A stretch of DNA of 63,854 bases from an uncultured Paracoccaceae bacterium. Lineage in GTDB: Bacteria > Pseudomonadota > Alphaproteobacteria > Rhodobacterales > Rhodobacteraceae. Below the pieces are notes generated by a model, which saw only the letters and a program-made list of their open reading frames with translations, searched no databases and was not told where the DNA came from. A program made the translations under genes and the position numbers. Shown in pieces: positions 27,223 through 36,018 of the stretch. Position 1 is the stretch's first letter. Each line of letters begins with the position of its first letter. The stretch is from positions 1 through 63,854 of the forward strand of contig CALJZN010000068.1 of NCBI GenBank assembly GCA_937983405.1, given 5' to 3'.

Positions 27223-29163
27223 ATGACCGCGGCAGCCGGCAACCAGATGGAACTGCGCGAGGCGGCGATCCGCGCGCATTACCCCGCGGCGGCGGTGCTG
27301 CTGACGGGGTTCGACCACACGCCGCGGCTGGGCAAGGCCCGCGCCCCCGAGGCGCCCGCGCCCGAGCGCTCGCCGGGCATCCCCGGGCGGCCCCGCTTCC
27401 GCTCGACCACCCCCGGCCTTGTCACCCGCCCGACCGCCCGCCCCGAGGGGGTGCGCCTGATCGACCGCATCATGGGCGCCGACGACGACCCGATCCCCGC
27501 GCCGCTGGAAGCCACGGTGCTGCAGGCGCTGCGCCGGGCGCTGGCCATCGCGCTGGCCATGGGCGAGACCTATGCCGAGGCGACGGGGCTGGCCGAGCTC
27601 AAGCGCGCCAACCTCGAGGGGCGGCTGCCCGCCCCCCGCGCGGGCGAGTTCGGCGAGCTTCTGGCCGCCGAGGCGCTGGTCGTGCTGCATGTCTTTGCCA
27701 ACGCCACCGCCTTCCTTCTGTCGCCGCACATGACCGAGGCAGCGATCGAGGTCGGCACGCTCGACGAGGTGCTGACCGACAACGCCCCGCTCGCCCTGCA
27801 CGGCGCGCTGTGGGAGCTTGACCAGGTGCTCGCGCAGCTGGATGGGGCGCCGGGCCGGCTGGTGGCCATCGTCACCGCCTTCGCCGAGCAGCTGATGGAG
27901 AAGGCCGCCCGCCGGGCCGAGACCGCGCCGCGGCTGGCCCCCTTCGCCGGGGCAAGCTGGCGCATCGAGGCCGACAAGCTGACGCTGCAGGGCTTCACCC
28001 CCGCCCGCGCCGGCAAGGGGCCGGCGCTGGCGATGAGTTTCAAGAAGCCCGAGGAGGTGATCGGCAACCACATCGCCAAGTATCAGGCGCTGCGGCTGGC
28101 CAAGATGCTGATGGCCTACGACTTCGGCCGCCGGCTGAACCCCTTTGCCGAGATCGGCGGCTTCATCTTCACCTTCATGGGCGACGGCGCGCCCGGCACC
28201 GGCAAGACCACGCTGATCCAGATGATGGCGGGGCTGCTCAACGACTACTGCGCGGTCGCGGGCTATCCTTTCCGCTACCAGAACTTCTCGATCGACCAGA
28301 TCGACAGCTACCAGGGCCGCTCGGGGCAGAACGCGAAGGCCTTCATCGACGCGATCCTCGACCCCGCGGTGATCGGCTTCGGCACCATCGACGACATCGA
28401 CCAGGTCGCCGGAAAGCGCGGCGACCGGCAGTCGAGCGCGGGCCAGCAGGAGGTCACGGCCGTGTTCATGCAGGCCTTCGCCGGGGCGGGCACGGTGGTG
28501 CGGGGCAACTGCACCTTCGGGATGTTCTCGAACTACCCCGAGCAGGTGGACGACGCGCTGCGCCAGCGCGCCGGTGCGCGGTTTCTCGTGGACGGGCCGC
28601 AGACGCGCGAGGACTACATCGACATCCTCGCCCTGCTCTTGGGCCGCAACCACCGCATCCCGCTGGGCGACCACGACCTCTTTGCCGCCCAGGAGATCCG
28701 CCGCGCGGTCTCGGCCGGCTTTGCGGCGCACAACCTGCCGCAGGAGGCGGGGCTGCGCGCGGTCTGGGACCGGGTCGCGCGAGAGGTCGGGCCGCTCGAC
28801 AGCATCGCCCGGCTGGGCGCCTACCTCAAGGCGATCCACGAGGCCGACCCGCGCTTCACCGGGCGCGCGATCAAGAACATCACCGATGCGGTGAAGGTGC
28901 GGGCGATGGACTTCGAGTTGCCCGACGAGTGGATGGAGCGGCCCGAGCTGTTCCTCTTCAGGCCCTACGACGAGAAGGCCGCGATGATCCGCGAGCTCAT
29001 GCGCCCGATCACCGTCGAGATGGTGGTGCAGGAGATCAACCGCTACGCCGACAGCGAATTCCGCTATGCCGACAGCGCGGACGAGCGGGCGATCGAGGCG
29101 ATGGTGCGCGACCTGCGCCGGGCCGAGGCGGCGCGGCGACGCCATGCGGAGGGGCGGGTGTGA
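27223..29163 (+). CDS. AAA+ ATPase with unique N-terminal domain
   Basis: A 646-aa protein. Residues 1-70 are Pro/Arg-rich and probably flexible, about 80-300 form a helical domain of unknown type, and about 300-560 a AAA+ module. Walker A is FMGDGAPGTGKTTL (about 319-331), a Walker B-like segment is VIGFGTIDDID (about 383-393), sensor 1 falls in TFGMFSNYPE, and an arginine-finger-like DDALRQRAGARF follows. This resembles Cdc48/FtsH-type AAA cores. No membrane helix or protease motif is seen, so a substrate-remodelling or assembly role is likely. It ends in a four-base GTGA overlap with a membrane-protein gene. Confidence 0.85.
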   Translation: MTAAAGNQMELREAAIRAHYPAAAVLLTGFDHTPRLGKARAPEAPAPERSPGIPGRPRFRSTTPGLVTRPTARPEGVRLIDRIMGADDDPIPAPLEATVLQALRRALAIALAMGETYAEATGLAELKRANLEGRLPAPRAGEFGELLAAEALVVLHVFANATAFLLSPHMTEAAIEVGTLDEVLTDNAPLALHGALWELDQVLAQLDGAPGRLVAIVTAFAEQLMEKAARRAETAPRLAPFAGASWRIEADKLTLQGFTPARAGKGPALAMSFKKPEEVIGNHIAKYQALRLAKMLMAYDFGRRLNPFAEIGGFIFTFMGDGAPGTGKTTLIQMMAGLLNDYCAVAGYPFRYQNFSIDQIDSYQGRSGQNAKAFIDAILDPAVIGFGTIDDIDQVAGKRGDRQSSAGQQEVTAVFMQAFAGAGTVVRGNCTFGMFSNYPEQVDDALRQRAGARFLVDGPQTREDYIDILALLLGRNHRIPLGDHDLFAAQEIRRAVSAGFAAHNLPQEAGLRAVWDRVAREVGPLDSIARLGAYLKAIHEADPRFTGRAIKNITDAVKVRAMDFELPDEWMERPELFLFRPYDEKAAMIRELMRPITVEMVVQEINRYADSEFRYADSADERAIEAMVRDLRRAEAARRRHAEGRV

Positions 29164-29546
29164 TCGGGGAACCCGTGGGCTGGCTGAACACCGCGCTGCC
29201 GCTTGCGGCGCTGGCGGGCCTTGCGCTGCTGCTGCCCGAGGTGCTGGCGCCGCGCGGCAACCTCTCGCAGCGGCGGCTGGGGCTGGCGGTGGCGGCGACG
29301 GCCGGGCTTGTGTGGCTTGCCGGGGCGGCGCTGTTCGCGGCGCTGTACGCGGCGGCGGGGGCGGATGTGGGCGGGGCGCTTGCGGCCGGGCCCGGCGCAA
29401 CGGCGGCCCTGTTCCTGCTGCGCTCGGCCGGGGCGGGGCTGGTGTGGCTGCCGCTGGTGGGGCTCGTCTGGCTGATCAAGGCACAGGCGGTCGAGCGGCG
29501 GCGAGGCGAGGCGGCGGCGCGCGAGGGGCGCAGATGCGGCGGCTGA
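29160..29546 (+). CDS. small integral membrane protein of the AAA+ operon
   Basis: A 128-aa protein with about three hydrophobic helices: NTALPLAALAGLALLLPEVLA, LGLAVAATAGLVWLAGAALFAALYA, and LVWLPLVGLVWLIKAQAVERR. The cytoplasmic tail is basic (VERRRGEAAAREGRR). Start is GTG at 29160, overlapping the ATPase stop (GTGA), chosen because coupling is strong and the next in-frame start would cut helix 1. The 3' end overlaps the following gene by 13 bases. Likely anchors the ATPase or its partners to the inner membrane; function unknown. Confidence 0.7.
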   Translation: MIGEPVGWLNTALPLAALAGLALLLPEVLAPRGNLSQRRLGLAVAATAGLVWLAGAALFAALYAAAGADVGGALAAGPGATAALFLLRSAGAGLVWLPLVGLVWLIKAQAVERRRGEAAAREGRRCGG

Positions 29547-31033
29547 TCGAAAAGGGGCTGATGTTCGGCAACCTCGTCCCGGTCGAGTCGCCCGCCCTCG
29601 TCGAGCGCTACAACCGGGCGCTCGGGCACCTTACCGGCAAGGCGACCGCCCTGCCCGACTTCCACATCGACATCTCGGGCTTCTCGCCCGAGATCGGGCA
29701 CGAGCTGGGGGATGATCGCTATCTCAACCCCGACGGGTGCAACCGCCAGTTCATCCTGCTGACGCCCGAGCAGAAGACCGCGCCGCTGCTCAACGCCATG
29801 TTCTCGACCTCGCGCGGCATCCTGCGCCAGTTCATCGAGCTCAACGAGCCGCAGCTGTTCGCGCTGACCGCGCAGGACGCGGTGGCGGGCGAGCTCGAGA
29901 ACTCGGTCTATGCCCTCGACAGCCCCGCGCGGCTGTTCGACATCCGCCGTATCCGGGTGGTGGCCGACACCATCGGCGCCCATGTGGCCGATGCGACCCG
30001 GCTTGCCCGGCTGATCGCGCGGTTCCGCACCGAACCCGAGGCCTGGCTGGACGATGTGCTGATCGCCGAGATGATCACGCTGGCGCAGAAGACCGGCGAT
30101 GTCACCCGCGTGCCGCTGATCCCCGAGCGCGACACCTTCGAGCAGGGCAATTTCTGGACCGAGCATTTCGGCGGCCTCTACATCTTCCGCGACCTGCCCG
30201 CCCCGGCGGCGATCCGGGTGGACCCGGCGCAGGCGCCCGGGCCGCTGCCGATCGCGCTGGCGATGGACCTGGCCGAGCGCGACGCCATCGCCGACTGGCT
30301 GGCCCGCAACGACCTGGTGGAGCCGATCGTCAAGGCGCGCGGGGTGGATGCGCCGGCGATCCTGCGCCAGAAGATGGATTTCATCCTCGTCGATGCCGCC
30401 GAGACCCTGGGCCTCAGCCTTGAGGGCGCGACGCGGTCCGACCTGCGCGGGATCGCGCGGCGGCTGGGATCGTCCCTGCCCGACGAGTTCCATGGCCTTG
30501 CCGCGCTCTTGCGCTGGGCCGAGGGGGGCGGGCCCTGGCCCGCCATCGGCGCGTCGCATCCGGCCTATTTCCATGCCCTGCGCGCCCGGCCCCATGCCGA
30601 CCGCGACCTCGTCAACATGCTGCTGGCCGAGCTCGCGCCCGCCGATGTGCGCCAGCTGTTCATCTGCCACAAGACGCTGTTCTACCGCCGCTATGCCGGC
30701 TGGTCCGAGGCGCGGCGCAGCTGGGTGGCCGATTTCCTCGAACGCGAGTATCTGGCCGACAAGGCCGGCGCCCGCGCGGCGCTGTTCGGTGCCGACGCAC
30801 CCTTGGCCGAGCCGCCCCCGGCACCCCCGCCCGCGCCGTTCGCCGGCCCCTGGGCGCGCCCCTCCGCGGCGCGCAAGCCCGACCCCGACGATCGTCTGGC
30901 CGCCGTCGGCCCCTGGGGGGCGGTGGCCGCCGCTCGCAACGAGGCCCGCGCGCGCAACGACGACGGGGCGAAGGGAGGCGGCCGAAGCGGCGGGGGCCGC
31001 AATCCGCCGCGCAGCCGCAAGGCGCGGCGATGA
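29534..31033 (+). CDS. DUF6638 family protein
   Basis: A 499-aa soluble protein of the DUF6638 type, seen chiefly in Rhodobacterales beside AAA+ ATPase genes. It opens MRRLIEKGLMFGNLVPVESP and reaches FHIDISGFSPEIGHELGDDRYLNP. The core is mixed helix and strand without known catalytic motifs. From about residue 425 it becomes a Pro-rich linker and ends in a Gly/Arg-rich basic tail (RNPPRSRKARR), which could bind nucleic acid or membrane. Overlaps on both sides (13 and 4 bases) imply tight stoichiometric expression with the neighbours. Function unknown. Confidence 0.8.
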   Translation: MRRLIEKGLMFGNLVPVESPALVERYNRALGHLTGKATALPDFHIDISGFSPEIGHELGDDRYLNPDGCNRQFILLTPEQKTAPLLNAMFSTSRGILRQFIELNEPQLFALTAQDAVAGELENSVYALDSPARLFDIRRIRVVADTIGAHVADATRLARLIARFRTEPEAWLDDVLIAEMITLAQKTGDVTRVPLIPERDTFEQGNFWTEHFGGLYIFRDLPAPAAIRVDPAQAPGPLPIALAMDLAERDAIADWLARNDLVEPIVKARGVDAPAILRQKMDFILVDAAETLGLSLEGATRSDLRGIARRLGSSLPDEFHGLAALLRWAEGGGPWPAIGASHPAYFHALRARPHADRDLVNMLLAELAPADVRQLFICHKTLFYRRYAGWSEARRSWVADFLEREYLADKAGARAALFGADAPLAEPPPAPPPAPFAGPWARPSAARKPDPDDRLAAVGPWGAVAAARNEARARNDDGAKGGGRSGGGRNPPRSRKARR

Positions 31034-31308
31034 CGGGACTGCTGCGCCTCGCGCTGGTTTTGTTCGTGGCCCTCACGGCCCTCTACGTCTCGGCCTGGGT
31101 CTACCTGCGCTCGGTCCGCCGCGAGAGGCTCGAGAAGCACTGGGACAGCCATCCGCACCCGCTGCTGCCCGGCACCGACCGGGCCGAGTTCATCCGGCGC
31201 GGCCTGCACCTTTACGACCGCTCGCTGCGCCGCCGGCTGCTGCTTGGCATCTATGTGATCCCGGTCACGGCGATCGCCGTGCTCCTTTATTTCGTCAACT
31301 TCGCCTGA
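31030..31308 (+). CDS. two-helix membrane protein of the AAA+ operon
   Basis: A 92-aa protein with N-terminal helix LLRLALVLFVALTALYVSAWVYL and C-terminal helix LLLGIYVIPVTAIAVLLYFVNF, joined by a charged loop of about 45 residues (RRERLEKHWDSHPHPLLPG). That puts both ends on the same side of the inner membrane. The ATG overlaps the previous stop by four bases. No family recognised. The loop is His/Pro-rich but shows no obvious metal site. Confidence 0.75.
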   Translation: MTGLLRLALVLFVALTALYVSAWVYLRSVRRERLEKHWDSHPHPLLPGTDRAEFIRRGLHLYDRSLRRRLLLGIYVIPVTAIAVLLYFVNFA

Positions 31309-31318
31309 GGGGACGCCG

Positions 31319-32011
31319 ATGGTAAGCCGATCCGCGCTGCGCTGGGCCAAATGGTCGGTCCGGGGGCTGCTGGCGCTGCTTGTGTTCGCGCTGCTGCACT
31401 ACAACCTGCCGCAGACCGACGTGGTGCGCATCGTCGGCACCGAGACGCGGCGGATCGACTTCGGCGAGAATGTCTTCTTCTGGTCCACGCCCGATGTCGG
31501 CACCGCCGCGCGCACGACGCGCGACGTCAAGTTCATCGAGACGGTCCTCTACCCCTCGGGCCGGGTCATGGTCTACCGCAACGAGGATACCGGCTGGGGC
31601 TGGCCGCCCTACTTCAAGATCAACAGCTTCAACCTGCAGGCCCAGGCCACCAACCTGATCTCGACCGAGGCCGCGCCGCGCTGGGTGGTCGTCACCCACT
31701 ACGGCTGGCGCAACGAGTTCTTCACGATCTTTCCCAACGCCATCGCCCTGCGCGTCACCGACGACCCCGACGCGGTGCGCATCCCCTGGGTGAACCTCGT
31801 CATCCTGGGCCTGCTGGCCGGTCTGGTGCTGTGGGTGCGGGCGCTGTGGCGGCGGTTCCGGCGGCGGACGGTGCAGCCGGTGCTCGAGGACGTGGGCGCG
31901 GTGGTGGCCCGCGTCGATGCCCGGGCCGACGCCGCCCGCGACCGCGCGGCGGGGCTGTGGGGGCGGTTCCGGGCGTGGCTCGAGACGTGGCGGGGCAAGC
32001 CGCGGCGCTAG
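31319..32011 (+). CDS. DUF1523 family membrane protein
   Basis: A 230-aa protein of the DUF1523 family. An N-terminal helix (SVRGLLALLVFALLHYN) is followed by a periplasmic strand-rich domain containing TDVVRIVGTETRRID, VFFWSTPDVGT and the aromatic segment NEDTGWGWPPYFKINSFNLQ. A second helix, WVNLVILGLLAGLVLWVRALW, then leads to a basic, helical cytoplasmic tail (VARVDARADAARDRAAGLW). It is the last gene of the AAA+ operon, ten bases after the preceding one. Nothing is established about function; its periplasmic domain would make it the outward-facing part of the system. Confidence 0.85.
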   Translation: MVSRSALRWAKWSVRGLLALLVFALLHYNLPQTDVVRIVGTETRRIDFGENVFFWSTPDVGTAARTTRDVKFIETVLYPSGRVMVYRNEDTGWGWPPYFKINSFNLQAQATNLISTEAAPRWVVVTHYGWRNEFFTIFPNAIALRVTDDPDAVRIPWVNLVILGLLAGLVLWVRALWRRFRRRTVQPVLEDVGAVVARVDARADAARDRAAGLWGRFRAWLETWRGKPRR

Positions 32012-32813
32012 GGTCAATCCGCGGGGCATCGCGCGCCCGGCCGCGCGGACGCCCCTTCGCGTCGGGCTGCCGGCCCGGGTGACGCGCCGGAAGCAAGGGG
32101 GACCCTGTCTCTCCAGCGACGCCGCCGCACCCATACGGTCGGGGATACCTTCGGAATTCCAGCGTGATCGCCCGCGTGCACGCGCGGCCCCCCGCCGACA
32201 GGATCGGGAACCGGCCGGCCTGGGGCGCGGCGCTGAAGCGCCGCGGCTCGCGCAGGATCGGGTTCGATCCCGCCATGACCCGGGGGGCCGCGCCGACCGG
32301 CACGCCCGGCCGCCGGCGAGGTTGCAGCGGTGAGACCGATCAGGAAACTCCGGCGAAGGGTTTCCCCGACGCACGGAACGCCCGCAGGCACGGCGGCCGC
32401 GAACGGCATCACCGCCCCAGCCGCGGCAAGACCGGGCTGCACCGCGCGAAACTGCCCGGCCAGCGCCCGACCGCCTGCGATCCCGACCGCGGGGTCGCGG
32501 ACAGCCTGCTGCGCGTTGCCGTCCCGAACTGGTCACCGCCCTCCGCAGGCCCCTCCCCAGGGCCCGGGGATCACTCCGTCGGGGAAAGGCGGACCTCTGC
32601 CCTTCGGCAAAACGGTGCGACAGAGCCCGTCGAGCCCGACCTCTCCGGCCGGCGGCGCCAGCTTGCGGTGCCGGTGACCCGGTTCGTGGCGCGATCTGCC
32701 CGGCGGGTGCCGCCGCCGGCCGGATGGCCGGATGCCCAGCCGGAGATCACGCCGCCCGCCAACGCGCACCCCCTGCGCGAGGCGACGCGATCGCATCTGA
32801 TCGTCGGGACTGC
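32012..32813. other. intergenic region without a recognisable gene
   Basis: About 800 bases between the AAA+ operon and the sugar-cluster regulator. Both strands translate into long but Arg/Pro-rich frames typical of GC-rich noncoding sequence. One minus-strand stretch (PGLAAAGAVMPFAAAVPAG, near 32.4 kb) has protein-like composition and could be a remnant, but I could not name a family. Only the last ~95 bases, which are AT-richer, look regulatory. Confidence 0.5.
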
Positions 32814-32827
32814 TTTTGATCGTTTTG
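32814..32827 (+). promoter_or_regulatory. candidate DeoR-type operator upstream of the regulator gene
   Basis: Two direct TTTTG repeats, TTTTG-ATCG-TTTTG, 82 bases upstream of the regulator ATG in a locally AT-rich patch. DeoR-family proteins often bind short T-rich repeats near their own promoters. The assignment is by position and pattern only. Confidence 0.3.
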
Positions 32828-32908
32828 CGTCGAATCCCTGCCCGGAATCTCCCGCCGGGCTTGGAGCGATGATCGGATGGAGCCAAGGTTACCCAGGAGA
32901 GGTCGCAA

Positions 32909-34720
32909 ATGATCAAGCACACGCGCCAGCGGCGAATCCTGTCCATCCTGCATGCGCAGGGGTCGGTCGAGCTGGCCGAACTTGCCCGGCTGATGCCCGA
33001 GCTGTCACTGGTGACCCTGCGGCGCGACATCGCCGAGCTGGCCGAGGCCGGGGAGCTGCGCCGCACCCATGGCGGGGCGGTCCTGCCCGACGCGCGCCTG
33101 CTGCGGCCCGGTGCCGCCCCCGCGGCCGGGCCGGCCGATGCCTCGTTCGTGGACGGGCTCGACGCGATCATCCTGCCGCCGCTGATCGGGGCGGGCGGCG
33201 ACGTGCTGCGGCGCCGGGTGCGCCGGCGCGGCATTCCCTATCTTGCCGAATCGGCGCCGCAGCCGGGCGGCTGCTATCTGGGCCCCGACGATCACGCGGC
33301 CGGCGCGGCGCTCGGGGCGCTGGCCGCGCAGGAGGCGCTGGCCGACGCCGGGGCGGCGGGCGGCGAGGCGGCGCTGCTTCTGATCGGGCATGCCGAGCTG
33401 CCCAACACCGGCATGCGCTGCGCGGGGTTCGAGGCGGGGTTCCGCGCGGGCTACGGCGCGCCGGTGCGGGTGATCCGGGTGAACGGCCGGGCGGCCTACA
33501 AGCCCTCGCTCCGGGCCACCGCCGATGCCCTGCAGGCCAACCCCGAATTGCGCATCGTCTTTGCCGTCAACGACCACAGCGCACTGGCCGCGCGCGACGC
33601 CGCCGCTGCCCAGGGCCGGGCGGTGGCGATCTATGCCACCGGCGGCGAGCGGCCCGACTTCGTGGCCGAGGTCGCCGCCGGCGGTCCGATCCGCGCCGTC
33701 GCCGCCTACTTCCCCGAGGTGGTGGGGATCCGCGGCATCGACACGCTCGCCGCGGCGCTGGCCGGGGCGCCGCTGCCCGAGGCCTGCGTCACCCCGCACG
33801 CCATCATCACCGCCGCCACGCTGGGCGACTATTACGCGCAGGGCCCGGAGGGCTGGATGCTCAGGCCCTCGGTGCGCGATGTCCTCGTCCCCCCCGCGCC
33901 GCCCGTGGCACTGCGCCGGGGCCGGGGGCGCGTGGGCTTCCTGCCGCAGTTCCCGGCGCATGACTGGTATCGCATCATGATCCAGGCGATGCAGGCGCGG
34001 GCGGCAGCGGCGGGCCTGACGCTGGCGCTGGCCCCGCCGCAGCAGGGGGCCGCGGCCGAGATCGGGCGGCTGCGCCGCGACATCGCCGCAGCGGCGCTGC
34101 AGCGGATCGGGCCGGGCGAGACGGTGATCCTAGGCGAGGGCGAGGCGACGCAGCATCTGGCCGGGCTGATCCGTCAGGCCGCCTTCGAGGGCGCGCCGCA
34201 GCTGCGCGGGTTGACCGTGATCACCAACGCCTTCGACGTGCTCCACCGGCTTCAGGATGCGCCCGGGCTGCGGGTGATCCTGACCAGCGGCGAATACCAG
34301 GCCGCCGACCGCTGCCTTGTCGGGCCGAGCCTTGGGGCCCTGTTCGAGCGCATGCGTGCCGACAAGGCCTTCCTGTCGGTCGCCGGGGTCACCCCGCGCT
34401 TCGGGATCTCGGCCGTGGACGAACGCCTGGCGCTGGTCGGCTCCCGCTTCTGCGACGCGGCGCGCAGCGTCATCGCCCTGGCCGACTACACGCTGATCGG
34501 CGCCGACGCCAACCATCGCATCGCCCGCATCGACGCGGTGAGCGAGGTGATCACCGACGACTATGCCCTGCCCGTGGATCGCAGCGCGCTGCGCGATGCC
34601 GGGGTCGAGGTGCTCGTGGCCGGGGACGCCGGCGAGCCAGGGCGGCCGGAGGAGGCCGCCGCGCCGCCGGGGCGCGGGCGCGCGCGGGCCGCAACCGTCC
34701 GGGCGGGGCGACGGATTTGA
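32909..34720 (+). CDS. DeoR-type regulator fused to a periplasmic-binding-like domain
   Basis: A 603-aa regulator, more than twice the normal DeoR length (about 250 aa). Residues 1-60 are the DeoR HTH (RQRRILSILHAQGSVELAELA, LSLVTLRRDIAELAEAGELRRTHGGAV). Residues about 85-310 read like a LacI/PBP type-1 sugar-binding domain (LDAIILPPLIGAGGDVLRRRV, GFEAGFRAGYGAPVRV, ELRIVFAVNDHSALAARDAA). A second PBP-like start, VGFLPQFPAHDWYRIMIQAM, occurs at about 335. Residues about 400-555 are the DeoR sensor domain (GLTVITNAFDVLHRL, LVGPSLGALFERMRADKAFLSV, ALADYTLIGADANHRI). AGGAGAGG precedes the ATG. It probably senses both a free sugar and a phosphorylated or CoA-linked intermediate. Confidence 0.85.
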   Translation: MIKHTRQRRILSILHAQGSVELAELARLMPELSLVTLRRDIAELAEAGELRRTHGGAVLPDARLLRPGAAPAAGPADASFVDGLDAIILPPLIGAGGDVLRRRVRRRGIPYLAESAPQPGGCYLGPDDHAAGAALGALAAQEALADAGAAGGEAALLLIGHAELPNTGMRCAGFEAGFRAGYGAPVRVIRVNGRAAYKPSLRATADALQANPELRIVFAVNDHSALAARDAAAAQGRAVAIYATGGERPDFVAEVAAGGPIRAVAAYFPEVVGIRGIDTLAAALAGAPLPEACVTPHAIITAATLGDYYAQGPEGWMLRPSVRDVLVPPAPPVALRRGRGRVGFLPQFPAHDWYRIMIQAMQARAAAAGLTLALAPPQQGAAAEIGRLRRDIAAAALQRIGPGETVILGEGEATQHLAGLIRQAAFEGAPQLRGLTVITNAFDVLHRLQDAPGLRVILTSGEYQAADRCLVGPSLGALFERMRADKAFLSVAGVTPRFGISAVDERLALVGSRFCDAARSVIALADYTLIGADANHRIARIDAVSEVITDDYALPVDRSALRDAGVEVLVAGDAGEPGRPEEAAAPPGRGRARAATVRAGRRI

Positions 34721-34745
34721 GTGCAGTCGAGGGAGGAACGACGAG

Positions 34746-35960
34746 ATGAAGGCAATTCTGTACGCCACCGCCGCGGGTCTTGCCCTGGGTGCGGCCGGCA
34801 TCGCCAGCGCGTAGACCATCACGCTGCGCTTCTGGGACAACCAGCAGACCGAAAGCGGGCTGTCCGACGTCCAGCAGGCGGCCGTCAGCCGCTTCATGGC
34901 CGAGAACCCCGACATCCGGGTCGAGGTGACGACCATCCCCTACCCCGAATACCAGCAGCGGCTGCTGACGGCGGTGCAGGGCGGCAACGCGCCCGACGTC
35001 GCCACGCTCGACCAGATCTGGGTCGCGGCCTTCGCCGAGGCGAACGCGGTCGTCGACCTGACCGATCTCGCCGCGCAGGCGGGCATCGGCCGCGCGCAGT
35101 TCTTCGGCGGGGCCTGGGACTCGGCGGTCTTCAACGGCCGGTTGTGGGGCATTCCGTTCAACGTCGACGTCTGGCAGTTCAGCTTCTACAACAGAGCGCT
35201 GTTCGAGGCGGCGGGGGTCGATCCGGCCAGCATCGCCACCTTCGGGGGGCTGCGCGCGGCGGCCGAGAGGCTGACGGGCGACGGGCGCTTCGGCGTCGGT
35301 CTGTTTGCCCACCGCGGCGAGGACACGGTGGTGGTGGCCAACAGCTTCATCTTCTCGAACGGCGGCGAGGTGCTGGATGCCGAGGGCAAATGCGCGCTCA
35401 ACCGTCCGCCCGCGGTCGAGGCGATGCGCTATCTGCAGGATCTCGCGCGCTTCGCACCCGCGGGCATCCTCAACGCCTCGTCGGGGGACATGCGCGAGCT
35501 TTTCCTCAACGGCACGCTCGCCATCGAGTTCTGGCCCGCGCTCGAGCAGCCGACGCTCTTGAAGAGCAATCTCGACTGGGATTTCGTCAACGGCACCGCG
35601 CCCGAGGGGCGCACGCCGGTGGGCACCTTCGGCGGCTGGAACCTGGCGATCTTCGACTCCTCGCCGCACCGCGAGGCCGCGTGGAAGTTCGTCCGGTTCA
35701 TGGTGCGCGAGGACGTGAACGGCGATGTCGTCGATCTGATCCCGGCCAACCTGAAGGCGGCCGAGGCGTTCCTCGCGGCCAACCGCCGCGGGCCCGAGCG
35801 CATCCTTCAGCATCTGGCCAACGCCCATCCGCGGCCGCTGTCGCCGCGCTATCTCGAACTGTCCGACCTGCAGGTGCGGCTCTACCAGGATATCTTCTCG
35901 GGTGCCGACGTGCAGGCGGCGGCCGACGCCGCCTGCCGCGACATCGACCGCCTGCGCTAG
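34746..35960 (+). pseudogene. sugar ABC transporter substrate-binding protein, interrupted by an amber codon
   Basis: Family 1 extracellular solute-binding protein, 404 codons. The signal peptide MKAILYATAAGLALGAAGIA ends at SA. The next codon, 34812-34814, is TAG, followed in frame by TITLRFWDNQQTESGL and a complete mature domain (FMAENPDIRVEVTTIPYPEY, WGIPFNVDVWQFSFYNRALF, VGTFGGWNLAIF). Homologues normally have Gln (CAG) here, so one C-to-T change explains it. Restarting at the ATG at 34896 would give protein without a signal. Neighbouring permeases and ATPase are intact, so the loss may be recent, read through, or a sequencing error. Confidence 0.8.
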
Positions 35961-36018
35961 GCCCCATCCCGGCCGGCGCGCGCCCTGCCTGCGCCGGCCG
36001 TCCGCTGCAGGACGCTTC

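Noticed and set aside
34812-34814. TAG as pyrrolysine
   Set aside because: The site is a signal-peptide junction in a sugar-binding protein, nothing like a methylamine methyltransferase, and no pylT or pylS is in view.
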